Of a DNA stretch of 64,000 bases, positions 10,228 through 22,010 are shown piece after piece; within the stretch, counting starts at the first letter, position 1; each line of letters starts with the position of its first letter. The stretch is from Humulus lupulus (Eukaryota; Streptophyta; Magnoliopsida; Rosales; Cannabaceae): positions 175,675,980-175,739,979 of the forward strand of contig NC_084798.1 in NCBI RefSeq assembly GCF_963169125.1, given 5' to 3'. Made by a program: the position numbers and the translations under genes. The notes under the pieces were generated by a model. The model made no database searches. It saw nothing but the letters and a program-made list of their open reading frames with translations, and was not told the DNA's origin.

Positions 10228-10617
10228 CGAGGACCCAATGAGAGTGTAGGCGTATGGGGGTCTAAGTGCATTCTTTGGGTCTTTTATAAGCATGGAATAT
10301 TGAACATCCACGGGGGTATGTCCCGGGCGTCTTTGGCAGCGTTTACGCGTATGAGTGCATCTTGACCCGTGAGCATGTCAGCCTTGCGCGGGCACGTCGA
10401 ACCTCACTATGTGAGGGCCTTGTGCAGCTATCCTCTTGCAGTATTCATTGTGGCCCCTTAGCGTAGCAGGGCCAAACCTTTTGGCTCATAATGCGTTGTT
10501 TCTTCAACAAGGCCTACAGGCTCGGGCCCAATAGCATGAATAAGTGACCTGTGTCTCTATGTTCCAACCCGAGACTAAAGAGTTTTTATTTGGTGGATTT
10601 TTGGCATCCACAAATAC

Positions 10618-11410
10618 AATGAGGGGTAAAACGGTATTTTAGTCCTATTACATTGTAGACCGCCTATAGAGGATTGAGTGACAATTATGGTTGTAACAAT
10701 GGATAACTAATAGCGTATCTATATTTGTTATAGAGCCTTCTATGAATTCAAGAGTGAAATTCCGAGTATTTAGTGGAGTCACGAGGAATTAATAAGTTGG
10801 TAAATTTATTTGTTAGATTTATGATAACTTATTGGAGCTTGATTTCATAGACCCATGGTCCCCACTGTACATTGGATAAAATCATCTAGATAGTCTCAAT
10901 TAATTGATTTAATTACCAATTAGAATTATCAAAATTGATCAGGTCAATTTTGGATAGTTTCACAGAGTTATGTAATTTTGAGAATAAAAGAGAAATTATG
11001 GCAGATTTATTAATTAAGATAAATTGGTATCTAAATTAAATCAAGGTTCAAATTATAAATAATTAATTTGATATATGATTTAAATAATTATTTAATTAAT
11101 TAAATCAATAGAAAATAATTAAATGGGAAATTTCACGGGCCTAAAGCCCATGATAATTTCGATCTAGGGCTGTTAGTTGGCTATTATTTTATTAATTTTT
11201 TAATTAAATAAATGACGTAATTGATTCTATGAAATGAGTGCTAAGTGACAGATGAAAACATAAGTTCAGAAGTCAAAGACACAAGTATCTGATAGTTTTT
11301 AGATTCTCTGTAAACACAAGTCATTTTCTAAGCCTTATTGTTCTTTTCTCTTCTTCTCTTTGTATCTATCTAATGTGTTGAGAATTGCCCACTATTGTCT
11401 AGGTGATTCC
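10618..11410 (+). repeat. Copia 3' LTR, second part
   Basis: This continues the LTR cut at 4816. It is AT-rich and non-coding, with a poly-pyrimidine stretch near 11340 (TTCTTTTCTCTTCTTCTC). No second LTR of this family was found, so the right boundary is uncertain. Confidence 0.45.
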
Positions 11411-14160
11411 ATTGATACTTTGGAAGGCTGTGAAGAAAATTGAAGATAGGTTCAGTTTCTTGGTAATGCTCTACGACAAAAAGAATAGAAGGGTTACAGA
11501 AACTAAATGTAAGTCTTCTTATCATTATTTCTCTTTGAATTCAATTTTAGAACATGTTCTAGGTTATCTCATACTAACTTGTTTAATATTAGATCTATAT
11601 GAAAATAAATAAAGATCATGTATAAGTTCCCAAGAACTAGCCTCAAAGCCTTTAGTAATCTTTATTTTCATGCATGAACATATTAAAAATTGGATTATTT
11701 GATGTGTTGAATAATTGGATGGATTTTCATTTTTTTATGAAGCATATATTTTTTATGTGATTATTAGCAATTTTTAGGTTATTTCGGTGTTTTCTATGCC
11801 ATTAAATTTTATATATGCTTTATTTTATGTAAAACATGGTAGAAATTAATTAGAAAATGGTTTTGGATTGAAAAATTGCACAAAAAAAATTTTGAATTTT
11901 TTTTTCCTCTGGCTGCCAGTCTCATGCATGCGTGCGCGCGCATCACCCCAGTACCCCGTGCGTGACTTTTGGCATCACCCCACCTGCGCGCGCGCAACCC
12001 TCGGTCATCACCCTGCCGCGTCCTTCAATAGCCAGAAGCTTCTCCGCACGCGCACCTCGGCCAGGGTGAACAGTACCCGTGACGGGTATCGTTACCGTTC
12101 ACCCAATTTTTTTATTTTAATTTAAAAAAAATTAAAGAAAATAAAATTGTGAAAATTAATTATTTATAATCAAAGCCAAAAATATCAAATTTGTTTTTGC
12201 ATTTAAAGATATTTTTTAAAATAAGATATTTTTGCTGGTTGATTTTAAATAATTATATATTTTTACAAAGATTCAAATTCAAATTTAAAAATATACTAAC
12301 AACTTAATTTTAAATATTTTAATATATTAAAATATTAGAATTAAGATATCATATATTTAAGATATTTTCTTTTAAATAATTGTTATTTTTATTAGTTCTT
12401 TATTTGAAAATATAAATAAATGTTTATTCTATAGTTTTTAATATTTAAATTATTTGAAATTTGTAAGTTAGTTATATTCATGGTTATTTGAATTTGTATA
12501 ACTATTTTAAGATATTTTAGGGTTGTTATAACTATTAATATTTTATTTTTTTAAATGGTTAAAATATTTGCTTATAGTTGTAACAACACAAGATATTTTT
12601 TGAAAAACAGTTAAGATATTGATTTTAAAGTTTAAAATTTGTTAAATTTTGAAAAATATCATTTTTTTTCAACCAATTATTTAAATATTTTTTTAATAAA
12701 TGGGATTTAAATAACGTTTGGTTAATTGTTGATAAATCCTATTTAAATTAAAATAATATTTTTTTTCAAATTAAACTAAACAAAGTTGATTGTTGATAAA
12801 TGTAATTTAAATTAAATATTGTTAATTGTTGATAAATTTAAATTAAATTGACTAATTTTTGTAAAAATTTAATTAATCTGAATTTTTTGATAAATTCTAG
12901 ATAATTAATTGTGGTATTTTTGCAAATAAAATAAATTGTGGTATTTTTGCATAAATTAATAGAATTGCTCATATAGTAATATGATTAGGCTCATCCATTT
13001 ATAACATGTCTGTTTGCACTATATGTGATATTTTTGCAATTGGGCTTAGATGCATATAGTGGCCCATATGTCTGTTAGATATATGGTTTTTGCCAAATAA
13101 AATATTCATAAAATTGTAGGTTTTATTTGGACTCATTAGAAAATGTAAATTGTAAATTCATCTCTTGTGGAAGATTCCACTTGTGAATGTCCATTTGCTT
13201 TACATGACTATAGTGGGCCTAATCAATTAATAAAAATTAATAAAACAAAGGTTTAAATTCTTGTCTTTTGGACCTTGTATGAAAGTATGGGGGCTTTAGT
13301 AGTGGAAACGACATACTGGATCCAGCCCTCCTCCATACAAGCCCAATTGTTAAGGCCCATTTACCTGAGTTGGACGTAATTGTATAGGTTCATTATATTA
13401 GTTAAACCTAAATATTGCATAGGAACAAATTAATTCTAAATTAATTGAATTTTTTTCAATGTGACACTTTAGAATTAATAAGAAATTATAAGACTTTGTT
13501 TTTAAAATTCTAATCTTACAATTTTTTGGAAAACCTGTCATTAATTTTTTATAATAATAAAAATACTATTTTTAATTTTATAATGAGCTTATTTTAAGAA
13601 TTATATTCGATCTCCATCGTTGGTGTAACAAAGTCAATAACTTAATGGGGCCTCGAGACGCTTTGATCCGTCCCCCTACGGAAGGTGTTCATCATTAGTT
13701 ATTTTGACAAGGTTAGATTTCAAAAGAACGATAATTATAGGTCAAATTCTACTAAACTCACCCCTACATTGACTACTAGGACTAAATCTATGATTATCAA
13801 AACCGTGGGTCTAGCTCATAAAACAAGAGATTTTGTTTTCTTATTTTGATTGAATAATAGGTTGTTAATAACGGTGTCTATTATTAAATAAGTTTACAGC
13901 TTTATTTAACTAGTGGTATTTTTTACTCTCGCCAACTGGGACAAGGACATCACAGATTAGTTAAAATCCTAGGAAAAAGAGATATGATTATTTTGGTATT
14001 TTTTTTCTAACAGCTTACATATTTTTGGTATATATTGTGCTATTTCTTGAAATTTGTGTGAATAGGAGTTTTATTGAGCAAATGTGATTGATTTCTATTT
14101 TATTGATAATCGGTAATTTTAAGTTTGGTTGTGTCTACTCCCATCCTTTCTTAACTTTCG
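11411..14160. other. AT-rich non-coding DNA, probably Copia leader
   Basis: No convincing gene. The stretch is strongly AT-rich except for a small GC island at 11925-12105. The last few hundred bases before the gag ATG at 14161 are probably the LTR end and 5' leader of the second Copia, but I could not place an LTR boundary or primer-binding site. Short ORFs here show no family motif. Confidence 0.4.
12064..12104. other. Nested inverted repeat in a GC island
   Basis: GGGTGAAC at 12064-12071 and GTTCACCC at 12097-12104 form an 8-bp stem. Inside it, ACCCGT and ACGGGT flank a single G. Two stacked hairpins could form. Function unknown. Confidence 0.5.
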
Positions 14161-14490
14161 ATGGAGAAACTCACTAGAGAAAACTTCCTTAATTGGAAGC
14201 AGAATATCAACATAGAGTTTATTGGTGACAACTCCGAGTTCGTCATGATTGAGGAATCCCCAGAACGAGCACCGTGTCTGCATGTTCGTGACGGCACCGA
14301 CAATGCTTGGATAGCACCAACTTCGCACATATGTGATGACATTGTGAATGCTCGAATGGCACCGTGTCCGCACGTTCGTGATCAACTAAACTATGGTCTG
14401 ACGTAACTTATGAATGAGCTTCAAATTATTGAGCCTATAATGGGTGGACCTAATAAAGGAGGAGAATATAAGACTACTATTGATGCTGCT
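14161..14490 (+). pseudogene. Ty1/Copia gag, N-terminal part
   Basis: The ATG at 14161 opens MEKLTRENFLNWKQNINIEF, the typical start of a plant Copia gag. After about 40 residues the frame enters a short sequence unlike gag, containing two near-copies of GCACCGTGTCYGCAYGTTCG (14270 and 14361), and then a TAA stop at 14404. Gag-like sequence resumes as GGPNKGGEYKTT before the insertion at 14491. It is the first piece of a Copia element that continues at 18075 and 21104. Confidence 0.75.
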
Positions 14491-15515
14491 TGTTGACCAC
14501 ATTTTTGGCCAACTGCAAGTAGACACAAAAACGACAATAAACCTTGGATAGAAAATAAATAACACAAGTAATTTTATAGTGGTTCAGCCCTAATTTGTTG
14601 GTAATAGCCTAATTCACTTGGAGTTGTGATATATGTATCCTACACTTAAGATCAAATGAACATGAGCCAACTGAGTTTCTTAACTGTAAGTAAAAAAATA
14701 CAGAGTTTCTCTCTCTAGAGAATACAAGCTTTCTCTCTCTAAGCTCTCTCAGAAAATGCCCCAAGAATCCCCCAAGTAACAGTCCCCAGGTCTCAAAATT
14801 AGAGAGTTCTTTCACTCTAACAAAGATTAGCTCCCATCAATGATGCCATGAGCCATTTATTTATAGGCTCATGGATCGTACATCAGAAATATCCCTTTGA
14901 TCGGGTCCTTGGTTCTTCCAACCAACTTTAATTAGCTAAAATATAAATAAATTCAAATTACATAAATATAGCTATTATTCTAGGATATCTGAGAGATTCC
15001 CGCGGCAGTTGAGAATGATTCGGGTTGAAGTTGTTACTGAGGCTTTACTAAAGAGTCACTAGATGGTAACTTATGAGATTCTAATCTGTGAACTGACCAA
15101 ATCCATCCCCGAATTGACTTGTCGGCCAAGATAACTCACCGGTCGGCATAGGCAAGAACCTCTCGTCAGCATAGGCAAAGCACACCTCTGGTCGATATAG
15201 GCAAAGCACTCCTCTAGCACACCTCTGGTCGGTATAGGAAAAGCACTCCTCTAGCACACCTCTAGTCAGTATAGGCAAAGCACTCCTCTAGTACACCTCT
15301 GGTCAGACATGACACATCTCTGGTCAGGCATGACACATCTCTGGTCGGCTAAACTTATTCCAGACCAGTAATATCACAACTCCTCAGGTCAATTCTCAAC
15401 CTTTTCACCTCTCTAAATAACACATTTATTGACTATTAATGTGTCATTTATTGACACTGCCCTGCCACTTGTCCATCTGATTGCCACGTCATTGAACGAG
15501 GTTTTGGGGATAACA
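14491..15515 (-). repeat. 3' LTR of the non-autonomous element
   Basis: 1025 bp, TGTTGACC to GGATAACA. A TATA box on the minus strand (TATAAATAAATGG, 14853-14865) fits the orientation. It is longer than its partner because of extra copies of a roughly 37-bp repeat (AAAGCACTCCTCTAGCACAC) around 15180-15320. Confidence 0.82.
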
Positions 15516-16723
15516 TTTGACCCCAAGTTTATGATATGATTTTCTCATATGATAAAATTCTCTTCTAACTCCTTGCAAGGATCCTTTAACCCATCAAACA
15601 TGTTTTTTTTTACCATTCCTAACCAATCAGATTTCTTTTGGCCCCCGGAACCCAAATAGCTCCTTGGTAATGCTACTTCTTAGACATGCCAGCCTCTCCG
15701 ACAACCCCTCGGACACCACTCCTTAGGCATGCTCGGTCATGCCAGCCTCTCGGCATGCAGCGCCTCGGATGGCCAGTTATTCGGACAGTTGCCCTCCTCG
15801 GCATGCTTAGCCTCTTGGATGTACCTGCAGCAGCCCCTCAGACAGCAACCCTCGAATGCACACCGATCAGCTCGGGCACACAAAACTCCTCGGATGCCCG
15901 CCCCTGCTGCTCGGACATCCACCCCAACAATCGGACGCCACCCAGCCACTTAGACGCACACAGCCGCTTTGACGTGCACCCTGCTACTCGGACACACGCA
16001 GCCGCTCAGACATATAGAACTCCTCGGACCCATGCCTCCCTTGGCGTGCATGGCATCTCAGATGCGCACCTACCTTCAGACATGCGCGGACCCACTCAGG
16101 CACCTGCCTCCTCGGACACACACCTGTCAACAGCTCCTCGGCGTGCCCCTCGAACCACTCGGATACATGGCCCTCTTGGCCCCTTAGATCCTTCCGGGAA
16201 ATGCGTCCTCCTAACCGATCAAACACTGTGCTCTTATATTTTTCAGAAGGCTTACTGCGTGGGACCTGCTCTCTCCCACTATGCTGTTGGCCGGGATGTA
16301 GTGGAGGCTTTTCGGTACGTCCCGAGCAATCTTTTCCTCCTTGCGAGTCGTTGCCTTCTTTATCCTTTGACCGATTAGTGTGATGACTATCTGCCTCATC
16401 ACGACCATGCCCATCTTTAAACTACGAAGTCGTCTTATCTTGAGGGGTCCTAGTCTGATCCTGCCTGGGTGGAGTCTTCTACTGCCTAACCGGTGACTTC
16501 CTGATCTAGAAGTTTATGATCAGTGGCACCTGGAGGGGGTTCTAGAGTACTCCCTTTGTGTCGAGGCAGATCTGGATTGGACCCCATCATCCTCCCGACC
16601 AGGGGGGTTACTCCTACTTCTGTCTGGTCCTCGAGAATTGGCTCTGCCAATGGTCCTCCGACCTACATTATCATTCCGTTCTCCCTGGGTGTTTACTCCT
16701 TGTGTTGCGGCCTGGGCATTGGC
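15516..16723. other. Interior of the non-autonomous element, no intact gene
   Basis: 15680-16200 holds short repeated motifs (CTCGGACAC and CTCGGCATGC variants) that create long open frames rich in Pro, Thr and Arg on both strands. No protein family is recognisable, and the open frames are best explained by composition. The rest is unassigned. Confidence 0.5.
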
Positions 16724-17065
16724 CTAGGTCAATTGAGTGGCCGCTTCTAGAGCAAGTGTGGCCTCATGATGTCGTGGGTAGGCCTCCTCCTGATGTCGCC
16801 TAATCTCTTCGCCTCTGGCCTCCATATCATGCCTTTGCTGTTCTAACGCAGCTCTCTGCCTAGCCATCTCTTCAGCGAAAGACTCCTGCCGAGCATTAAA
16901 TTGCATCATCTCCCTCTGGAAAACCCCCATGGCCTCCTAGAGTTGCTCGACCTCTGAAGTTGTCTCCTCGAGAAAGACCCTGGGCTCAATCTCAGGATTC
17001 TGAGGTCTAGGACCTTCTGATCTAGCAGGCTCTTTGGACACCATACTCGTATTCTTGGGCACCAT
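16724..17065 (-). pseudogene. Gag-like N-terminal fragment of the non-autonomous element
   Basis: An ATG at 17065, just inside the primer-binding site, opens a frame that runs to 16724 with one in-frame TAG before MGVFQREMMQ. The second half is a long predicted coiled coil rich in Glu, Arg and Gln (FAEEMARQRAALEQQRHDME). A charged coiled coil near the N-terminus is also seen in the gag at 7028-8494. The frame stops before any capsid domain. Calling it gag rests on position and composition. Confidence 0.5.
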
Positions 17066-17122
17066 ATGGGTAGGATAGCAGTGTATTTCTTCTATTCAGG
17101 CTCTCAATGAAAGCACCAAAAG

Positions 17123-18074
17123 TGTTGACCATTTTTTGGCCAACTGCGAGTAGACGCAAAAATGACAATAAACCTTGAATAGAAAATAAATAACACAAAT
17201 AATTTTATAGTGGTTCAGCCCCAATTTGTTGGTAATAGCCTAATCCACTTGAAGTTTTGATATATGTGTCCTACACTTAAGATCAGATGAACATGAGCCA
17301 ACTGAATTTCTTAAGTGTAAGTAGAAAAATACAGAGTTTCTCTCTCTAGAGAATACAAGCTCTCTCTCTCTAAGCTCTCTCAGAAAATGCCCCAAGAATC
17401 CCCCAAGTAACAGTCCCCAGGTCTCAAAATTAGAGAGTTCTTTTAGTCTAAAAAAGATCAGCTCCCCTCAATGATGCCATGAGCCATTTATTTATAGCCT
17501 CATGGATTGTACATCAGAAATATCCCTTTGACCGGGTCCTTGGTTCTTCCAACCAACTTTAATTAGCAAAAATATAAATAAATTCAAATTACAACAATAT
17601 AGCTATTATTCTGGGATATCTGAGAGATTCCCGCGGCAGTTGAGAATGATTCGGGTTGAAGTTGTTACTGAGGCTTTACTGAAGAGTCACTACATGGTAA
17701 CTTTTGAGATTCTAATCCGTGGACTGATCCGTGGACTGACCAAATCCATCCTCGGAGTGACTGGTTGGTCAAGACAACTCACTGGACAACATAGGCAAGC
17801 ACCTCTCGTCGGCATAGGCAAAGCACGCCTCGAGCACTCCTCTAGTCAGTATAGGAAAAGCACTCCTTAAGCACACCTCACGTCGGGCATGACACATCTC
17901 TGGTCGGCTAAACTTATTCCACACCAGTAATATCACAACTCCTCAGGTCAATTTTCAACCTTTTCACCTCTTTAAATAACACATTTATTGACTATTAATG
18001 TGTCATTTATTGACCATGCCCTGCCACTTGTCCATTTGATTGCCACGTCATTAAACGAAATTTTGGGGATAAAA
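17123..18074 (-). repeat. 5' LTR of the non-autonomous element
   Basis: 952 bp, TGTTGACC to GGATAAAA; the terminal CA has become AA. A TATA box on the minus strand lies at 17484-17496. It is highly similar to 14491-15515 apart from the repeat-number difference near 17800. Confidence 0.82.
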
Positions 18075-18846
18075 CTACTGATCTAGCTAAGGCTGAAGCT
18101 AACCCAGCTTGGTCTTCGATGGCTGGAAACAAGAGGAAAGGTGGACAAAAATACAGCCCCAAGCCTGCAAAGGCTACAAAGACGAGTGCACAACCAAATG
18201 CATAGACACCAAAGGGGATAAACAAGAAAAACAAGAAAGGTAAAGATAAGTGTTTTCACTGCAACGAGAAGGGGCATTGGAAACAGGATTGCCCCAAGTT
18301 TCTTGCAGGGAAAAACAAAGGTAACGATTATAGTTCATTTATCTTGGAAACATGTGTTTTAGAGAATGATAAATCTGTTTGGATTATTGATTCTGGATCT
18401 ACCAACCATGTTTGCAACTCTTTACAGCTTCTTGAATCGTGGGAGGAAATGGACGAAGGTGGCTTAAAGCTTAGAGTTGGGAACGGAGCGTTCATTGTGG
18501 TCCAAGCTAGAGGAATAGCTCGTCTGAATTTCATAAATAAATACTTAATTTTAAATGATGTATTTTTTATTCCGGATTTTAGTAGAAATTTAATTTCAGT
18601 TTCCATGTCGCAATTGGAACAATTTGTTGTGACTTTCACAAGTTCTAAAATATTTTTTTCTTTCAATGGATCACAATTATGTATTGCATGTTTGGAAAAC
18701 AGACTTTATATTCTGTGACTTAACGAACCCCTCACTCTTAACAATGATTTATTCAAAGTAGCTAAACCTATGACCAACAAACATCAAAAGACCAATAACA
18801 ATATTATGACGTATATATTGCACTTGAGACTAGGTCACATTGGCTA
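18075..18846 (+). pseudogene. Ty1/Copia gag C-terminus and protease
   Basis: This continues the Copia from 14490. A basic region (AGNKRKGGQKY) precedes a CCHC zinc knuckle, CFHCNEKGHWKQDC, at 18251-18292, which binds the RNA genome. The aspartic protease follows, with WIIDSGSTNHVCNS near 18383 containing the catalytic Asp (DSGS). A frame with LGLRLGHIG-type sequence then begins the pre-integrase domain, cut at 18846 by a solo LTR. One in-frame TAG lies near 18203 and further stops follow after 18717, so it is not functional. Confidence 0.85.
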
Positions 18847-21103
18847 TGTAACGACCCGAATTTGCTAATCAGGCTTAGGGCCTTGATTAGTGTGCCTGGA
18901 GGGCAATAAATGATTTATTATGCTTTAATGTGTTAATGGGTGAATTAATGTGGATATATGATAGTAATGCATGCTTAGTGAGTTAAATGTGCATGTGGGC
19001 CCGTGTGGATATTAGGGGCATGAATGTGATATATGTTATATTTATGTCATATGTCTGTGCAGCACGATCCGAGACAGTCCTGGGGAGCGGTTAGCCAGAG
19101 AGTCACAACGAGGTTGAGATTCCGACTCGGGGCGAGTCGAGGGGTAATTTGTGTATTAGGTGCGTTATGGGATTATCGGGACATGAAAATAAATATTTGG
19201 AGATATATTTGAGGATAGAATGTCTAGGCGGGAATATTGGGGAAATTTACCATTTTTCCCTCGGGGACGTTTTGGTACCCCGAACCTTGAGGTAACCATA
19301 TAGACTTAAGTCAAGTAAAACAAAATAGAGGAATAGTTTAGAAACTTTAGAAACCGACTCACCTCCTTCCAACTGAAGATAAACCTTATCTCTTCTTCAC
19401 TTTCACTCCCTAAGACAAAACTCAAGACAACTTTGGTGGAAACTAGCTTAACCAAGGAATTGGTTGGGATTTAGGGAGCTTGGAGCATAAGGGGGCTGGT
19501 TCTAAGGCTCAATTTAGCAAGAGGTAAGCTTTGATTATGGTGGATAAGTCTAGAGCTGCAACTGGTTATTAGAGTATGCATGCTAGCAAGTTTGAATTGT
19601 TCTTGTGTGATCTAGTTGAGTTTTGGGGTGGATTCTAATGGGTTTTGGTGTTGTTACTAAGTTATTATTGAGCTGGAGTTTATGTGTTAAATATCTGGGT
19701 TAGATAGGTGAGTTTTGGGTGAATTGGCTTGAGGAAAGGTGTAGAAAAATGGTGGAAAATCTGGGTTTAGAGGTGAGAGCTGCGGCCCTAGGAGGGGTGC
19801 GCCGCGGCCTGTGTGCGCGCGCGGCCATGGGAGACCGAGAAGGTTCATGCGCTCCGCAGTGCCTGGTGGGTGCGCCGCGGCCCGTGTGGGGGTCAGTGAG
19901 GTTCTAGCCTCTATTTCGAGGCTAGCCGCGACTCTTGTGGGTGGGGCCGCGGCCCTCTGTGCCAATTTGAGTTTTAAGGGTGTTTTAGGCTTGGGAACTC
20001 AAGGGGTAAAGCTCGGGATGGATTATATCACCCGGATTGATAGAATTCAAGGACACGGAGGTTAGGGTTATGGCTCTAAGTAATTTATTGGATTGGAATT
20101 TGGTGGATGGACATTGTTAATGTGTTGTGACTAGGGTTTCGGCGAGGCTCATGTTGGAGGACTGTGCTCAGGGCATCGGTGCTCAGGAAGCTCGGAACTT
20201 AGGTAAGAGAACCCTTGTTCCCATAGAGCTTGTGTGTAGGGCTGACCCCAATGTGCTTGAATGGAGTGATATGCAGGGCTGAGCCCAGTGTGTTTGAATG
20301 GATTGATATGTAGGGCCGAGCCCAATATGTTAGAACTGTGGGGCGTAGCCCTTTATCTATTTATGCTAGAATTTTGTACATGTTGCTATATCATGTATGA
20401 TATTATGTGAGTGATCGGCAAGAGCCGGGAACGGTGTAGACCAAGAACGGCGAAGGGCCAGAAACGACGTTGGGCACGTTGAGTGCAAGGCCGAGAATGG
20501 CAAGGGACCGGGAGCAGCGTTAAGCACGTGGAGTGCGAGTTGCCAGGGCGAGTCCCTAGAAGGATACCTGGGATATCCTCACAGCGTGGTGCACAAATCC
20601 AGGGCTTCGTAAATGCCTGGGATGGCTAGGCCATATCTGTTTAGCCAATTGATGGCCTATTTATATGCCTGATATATGTGTTGCATATGTTATCTGTTTG
20701 TGGGTTCTCTTGCTGGGCTTCGGCTCACAGATGCTCTGTGGTGCAGGTAAGGGTAAAGAGAGAGAAGATCAACCAACCATGAGTATAGCAGGCGTGGGGC
20801 AGCGTGTACATGTTTGGCCAGCCTGGCTGCCACGGCCAGAGGATTTTGGGAGATGCTTGTAAATGAACTCTTATTTTGTCGTCTAGTCGACTTGGTTTAG
20901 TTAATATGTTGTAAATATTTTTAAACTGTATTTTGGGATCCCAAGTGTAAACCTTTTATGATTTTCTATGGAAATTATTATTACTAAGGTTTTTCCTCTG
21001 TTTATATCTTAATTACACGGTTTGATCTAAAACCTCAATTAGCGAGATGAAAGCACATTTTTAAACTCACTTAGTAACGGCTCTAAGGAAGTAGGGCGTT
21101 ACA
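18847..21103 (+). mobile_element. Solo LTR, TGTAACG family (Tekay-like)
   Basis: 2257 bp, from TGTAACGACCC to GGGCGTTACA, inserted in the pre-integrase domain of the Copia. Flanks are GGCTA (18842-18846) and TGCTA (21104-21108), a duplication with one mismatch; removing the insert restores the Copia frame. No internal region is present. The interior has GC-rich clusters with GCCGCGG motifs at 19780-19955 and two short direct-repeat zones (20225-20345 and 20410-20545). The reverse-oriented solo LTR at 53203-55343 belongs to the same family. Confidence 0.82.
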
Positions 21104-22010
21104 TGCTATGATATGATTCAAAGACTTACAAAGGATGGGCCTTTGAGGGAACTCACCTTAGGTGAATTACCTGTCTGTGAATCTTGTCTAGAAGGCAAAC
21201 TGACCAAGCATCCATTCTCTACAAAGGGTGATAAGGCCAAAGAACCACTTGGACTTGTTCATTCAGATGTTTGCGGACCTTTGAATGTACAAGCCAGGGG
21301 TGGTTTTGCGTATTTCGTCACTTTCATTGACGATTACTCTAGATACTCATTTCTTTACCTAATGCATAGGAAATCAGAAACATTTTCAAAGTTTTAGGAA
21401 TTCCTAGCAATGGCTCAAAACCAATTAGGTAAAACCTTAAAGATCTTGCGATCTGATAAGTGTAAAGAATATTTGCATATGCAGTTCCTAGAACTTTTAA
21501 CTGAACATGGGATTTTATCACAACTTACTGCCTCAGGTACTCCGCAACAAAATGGTGTGGCGGAACACTAGAACAAAACTTTATTGGAAATGGTTCAATG
21601 AATGCTTAGTTACTCAACTCTACCAACTTCGTTCTGGGGACATGCAATTGAAACCGCGAACGACATTCTCAATGTCATAACCTCTAAATCAATCCCCAAA
21701 ACACCTTTAGAACACTGGAATGGTTGTGAACCTAGTTTATGCCATTATAGAATCTGGGGGTGTCTCGCCCATGTCTTGAGGAAAAAAGAAGGGAAGCTAG
21801 AACCGTGAACTGAAGTTTGCATGTTTGTTGGCTATCCTAAAGGTACTCGGGGTGGACTTTTCTATAGTCATTCAGAAAAGAAAGTGTTTACTTCTACGAG
21901 TGCTACTTTTCTGGAAAATGACTATGTCCAAAACTTTAAACCACACAACAAAGAAGTTTTAGAGGAGATGGTTAAAGAATTATTGCAATTGCATGTCATA
22001 TATTGCAAAG
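21104..22010 (+). pseudogene. Ty1/Copia pre-integrase and integrase
   Basis: This is the third piece of the Copia that starts at 14161. It contains the pre-integrase zinc-binding end (PVCESCLEGK), the integrase core with HSDVCGPLNV and TFIDDYSRYSFLYL, a decayed second catalytic region (ILRSDKCKEY), SGTPQQNGVAEH with the third acidic residue, and the downstream FWGHAIETA and MFVGYPKGTRGG. In-frame stops occur at about 21395, 21569, 21598 and 21807. At least two are compatible with CGA or CAG becoming TGA or TAG. Reverse transcriptase and RNase H are missing; similarity ends near 22000. Confidence 0.85.

Larger units (their letters stand above)
4817..10612 (-). mobile_element. Complete gag-only LTR retrotransposon (TR-GAG type)
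   Basis: A full-length element in minus orientation, flanked by perfect 5-bp target duplications AATAC. The 5' LTR is 8563-10612 and the 3' LTR is 4817-6242. A primer-binding site TTGGCGCCGTCTGTGGGAA lies at 8543-8561; its start matches the 3' end expected of tRNA-Asp. A G-rich polypurine tract (ACTGGGGGGCAAG on the minus strand) adjoins the 3' LTR. The 2.3-kb interior encodes only gag (7028-8494) and has no protease, reverse transcriptase or integrase. It therefore depends on enzymes from another element, probably an autonomous Tat-lineage relative. Elements of this kind have been described in plants as TR-GAG. Confidence 0.88.
8563..10612 (-). repeat. 5' LTR of the gag-only element, internally duplicated
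   Basis: 2050 bp from TGTTGACGG to GGCATCCACA. It matches the 4817-6242 LTR except for an extra block of about 545 bp: the segment beginning GGTGCAATGGCCT occurs at 9213 and again at 9758, each with its own 27-bp array. The first copy ends at CCTCACT, exactly where the second begins, which suggests unequal recombination at a short homology. Confidence 0.88.
14491..18074 (-). mobile_element. Non-autonomous Tat-type LTR retrotransposon
   Basis: The LTRs are 14491-15515 and 17123-18074. The interior is only 1.6 kb. The primer-binding site (TTGGTGCTTTCATTGAGAG on the minus strand, 17101-17120) is the same as in the 12.9-kb Tat/Retand element, and a purine-rich tract AAACTTGGGGTCAAA adjoins the other LTR, so the orientation is minus. 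Flanks are CTGCT (14486-14490) and CTACT (18075-18079), a duplication with one mismatch. Removing the element rejoins a Copia gag. No protease, reverse transcriptase or integrase is present, so it must be mobilised by another element. Confidence 0.82.

Noticed and set aside
11403..11612. 69-codon ORF as a possible small host gene
   Set aside because: No recognisable motif; AT-rich retrotransposon surroundings; length expected by chance.
15686..16378. 230-codon ORF rich in Pro, Thr, Arg and Ser
   Set aside because: Built from short CTCGGACAC-type repeats inside a non-autonomous element; the opposite strand is open as well, and no domain is seen.
19687..20065. ORFs in the solo LTR GC patch
   Set aside because: Explained by GC-rich LTR sequence; overlapping in three frames and without homologous motifs.
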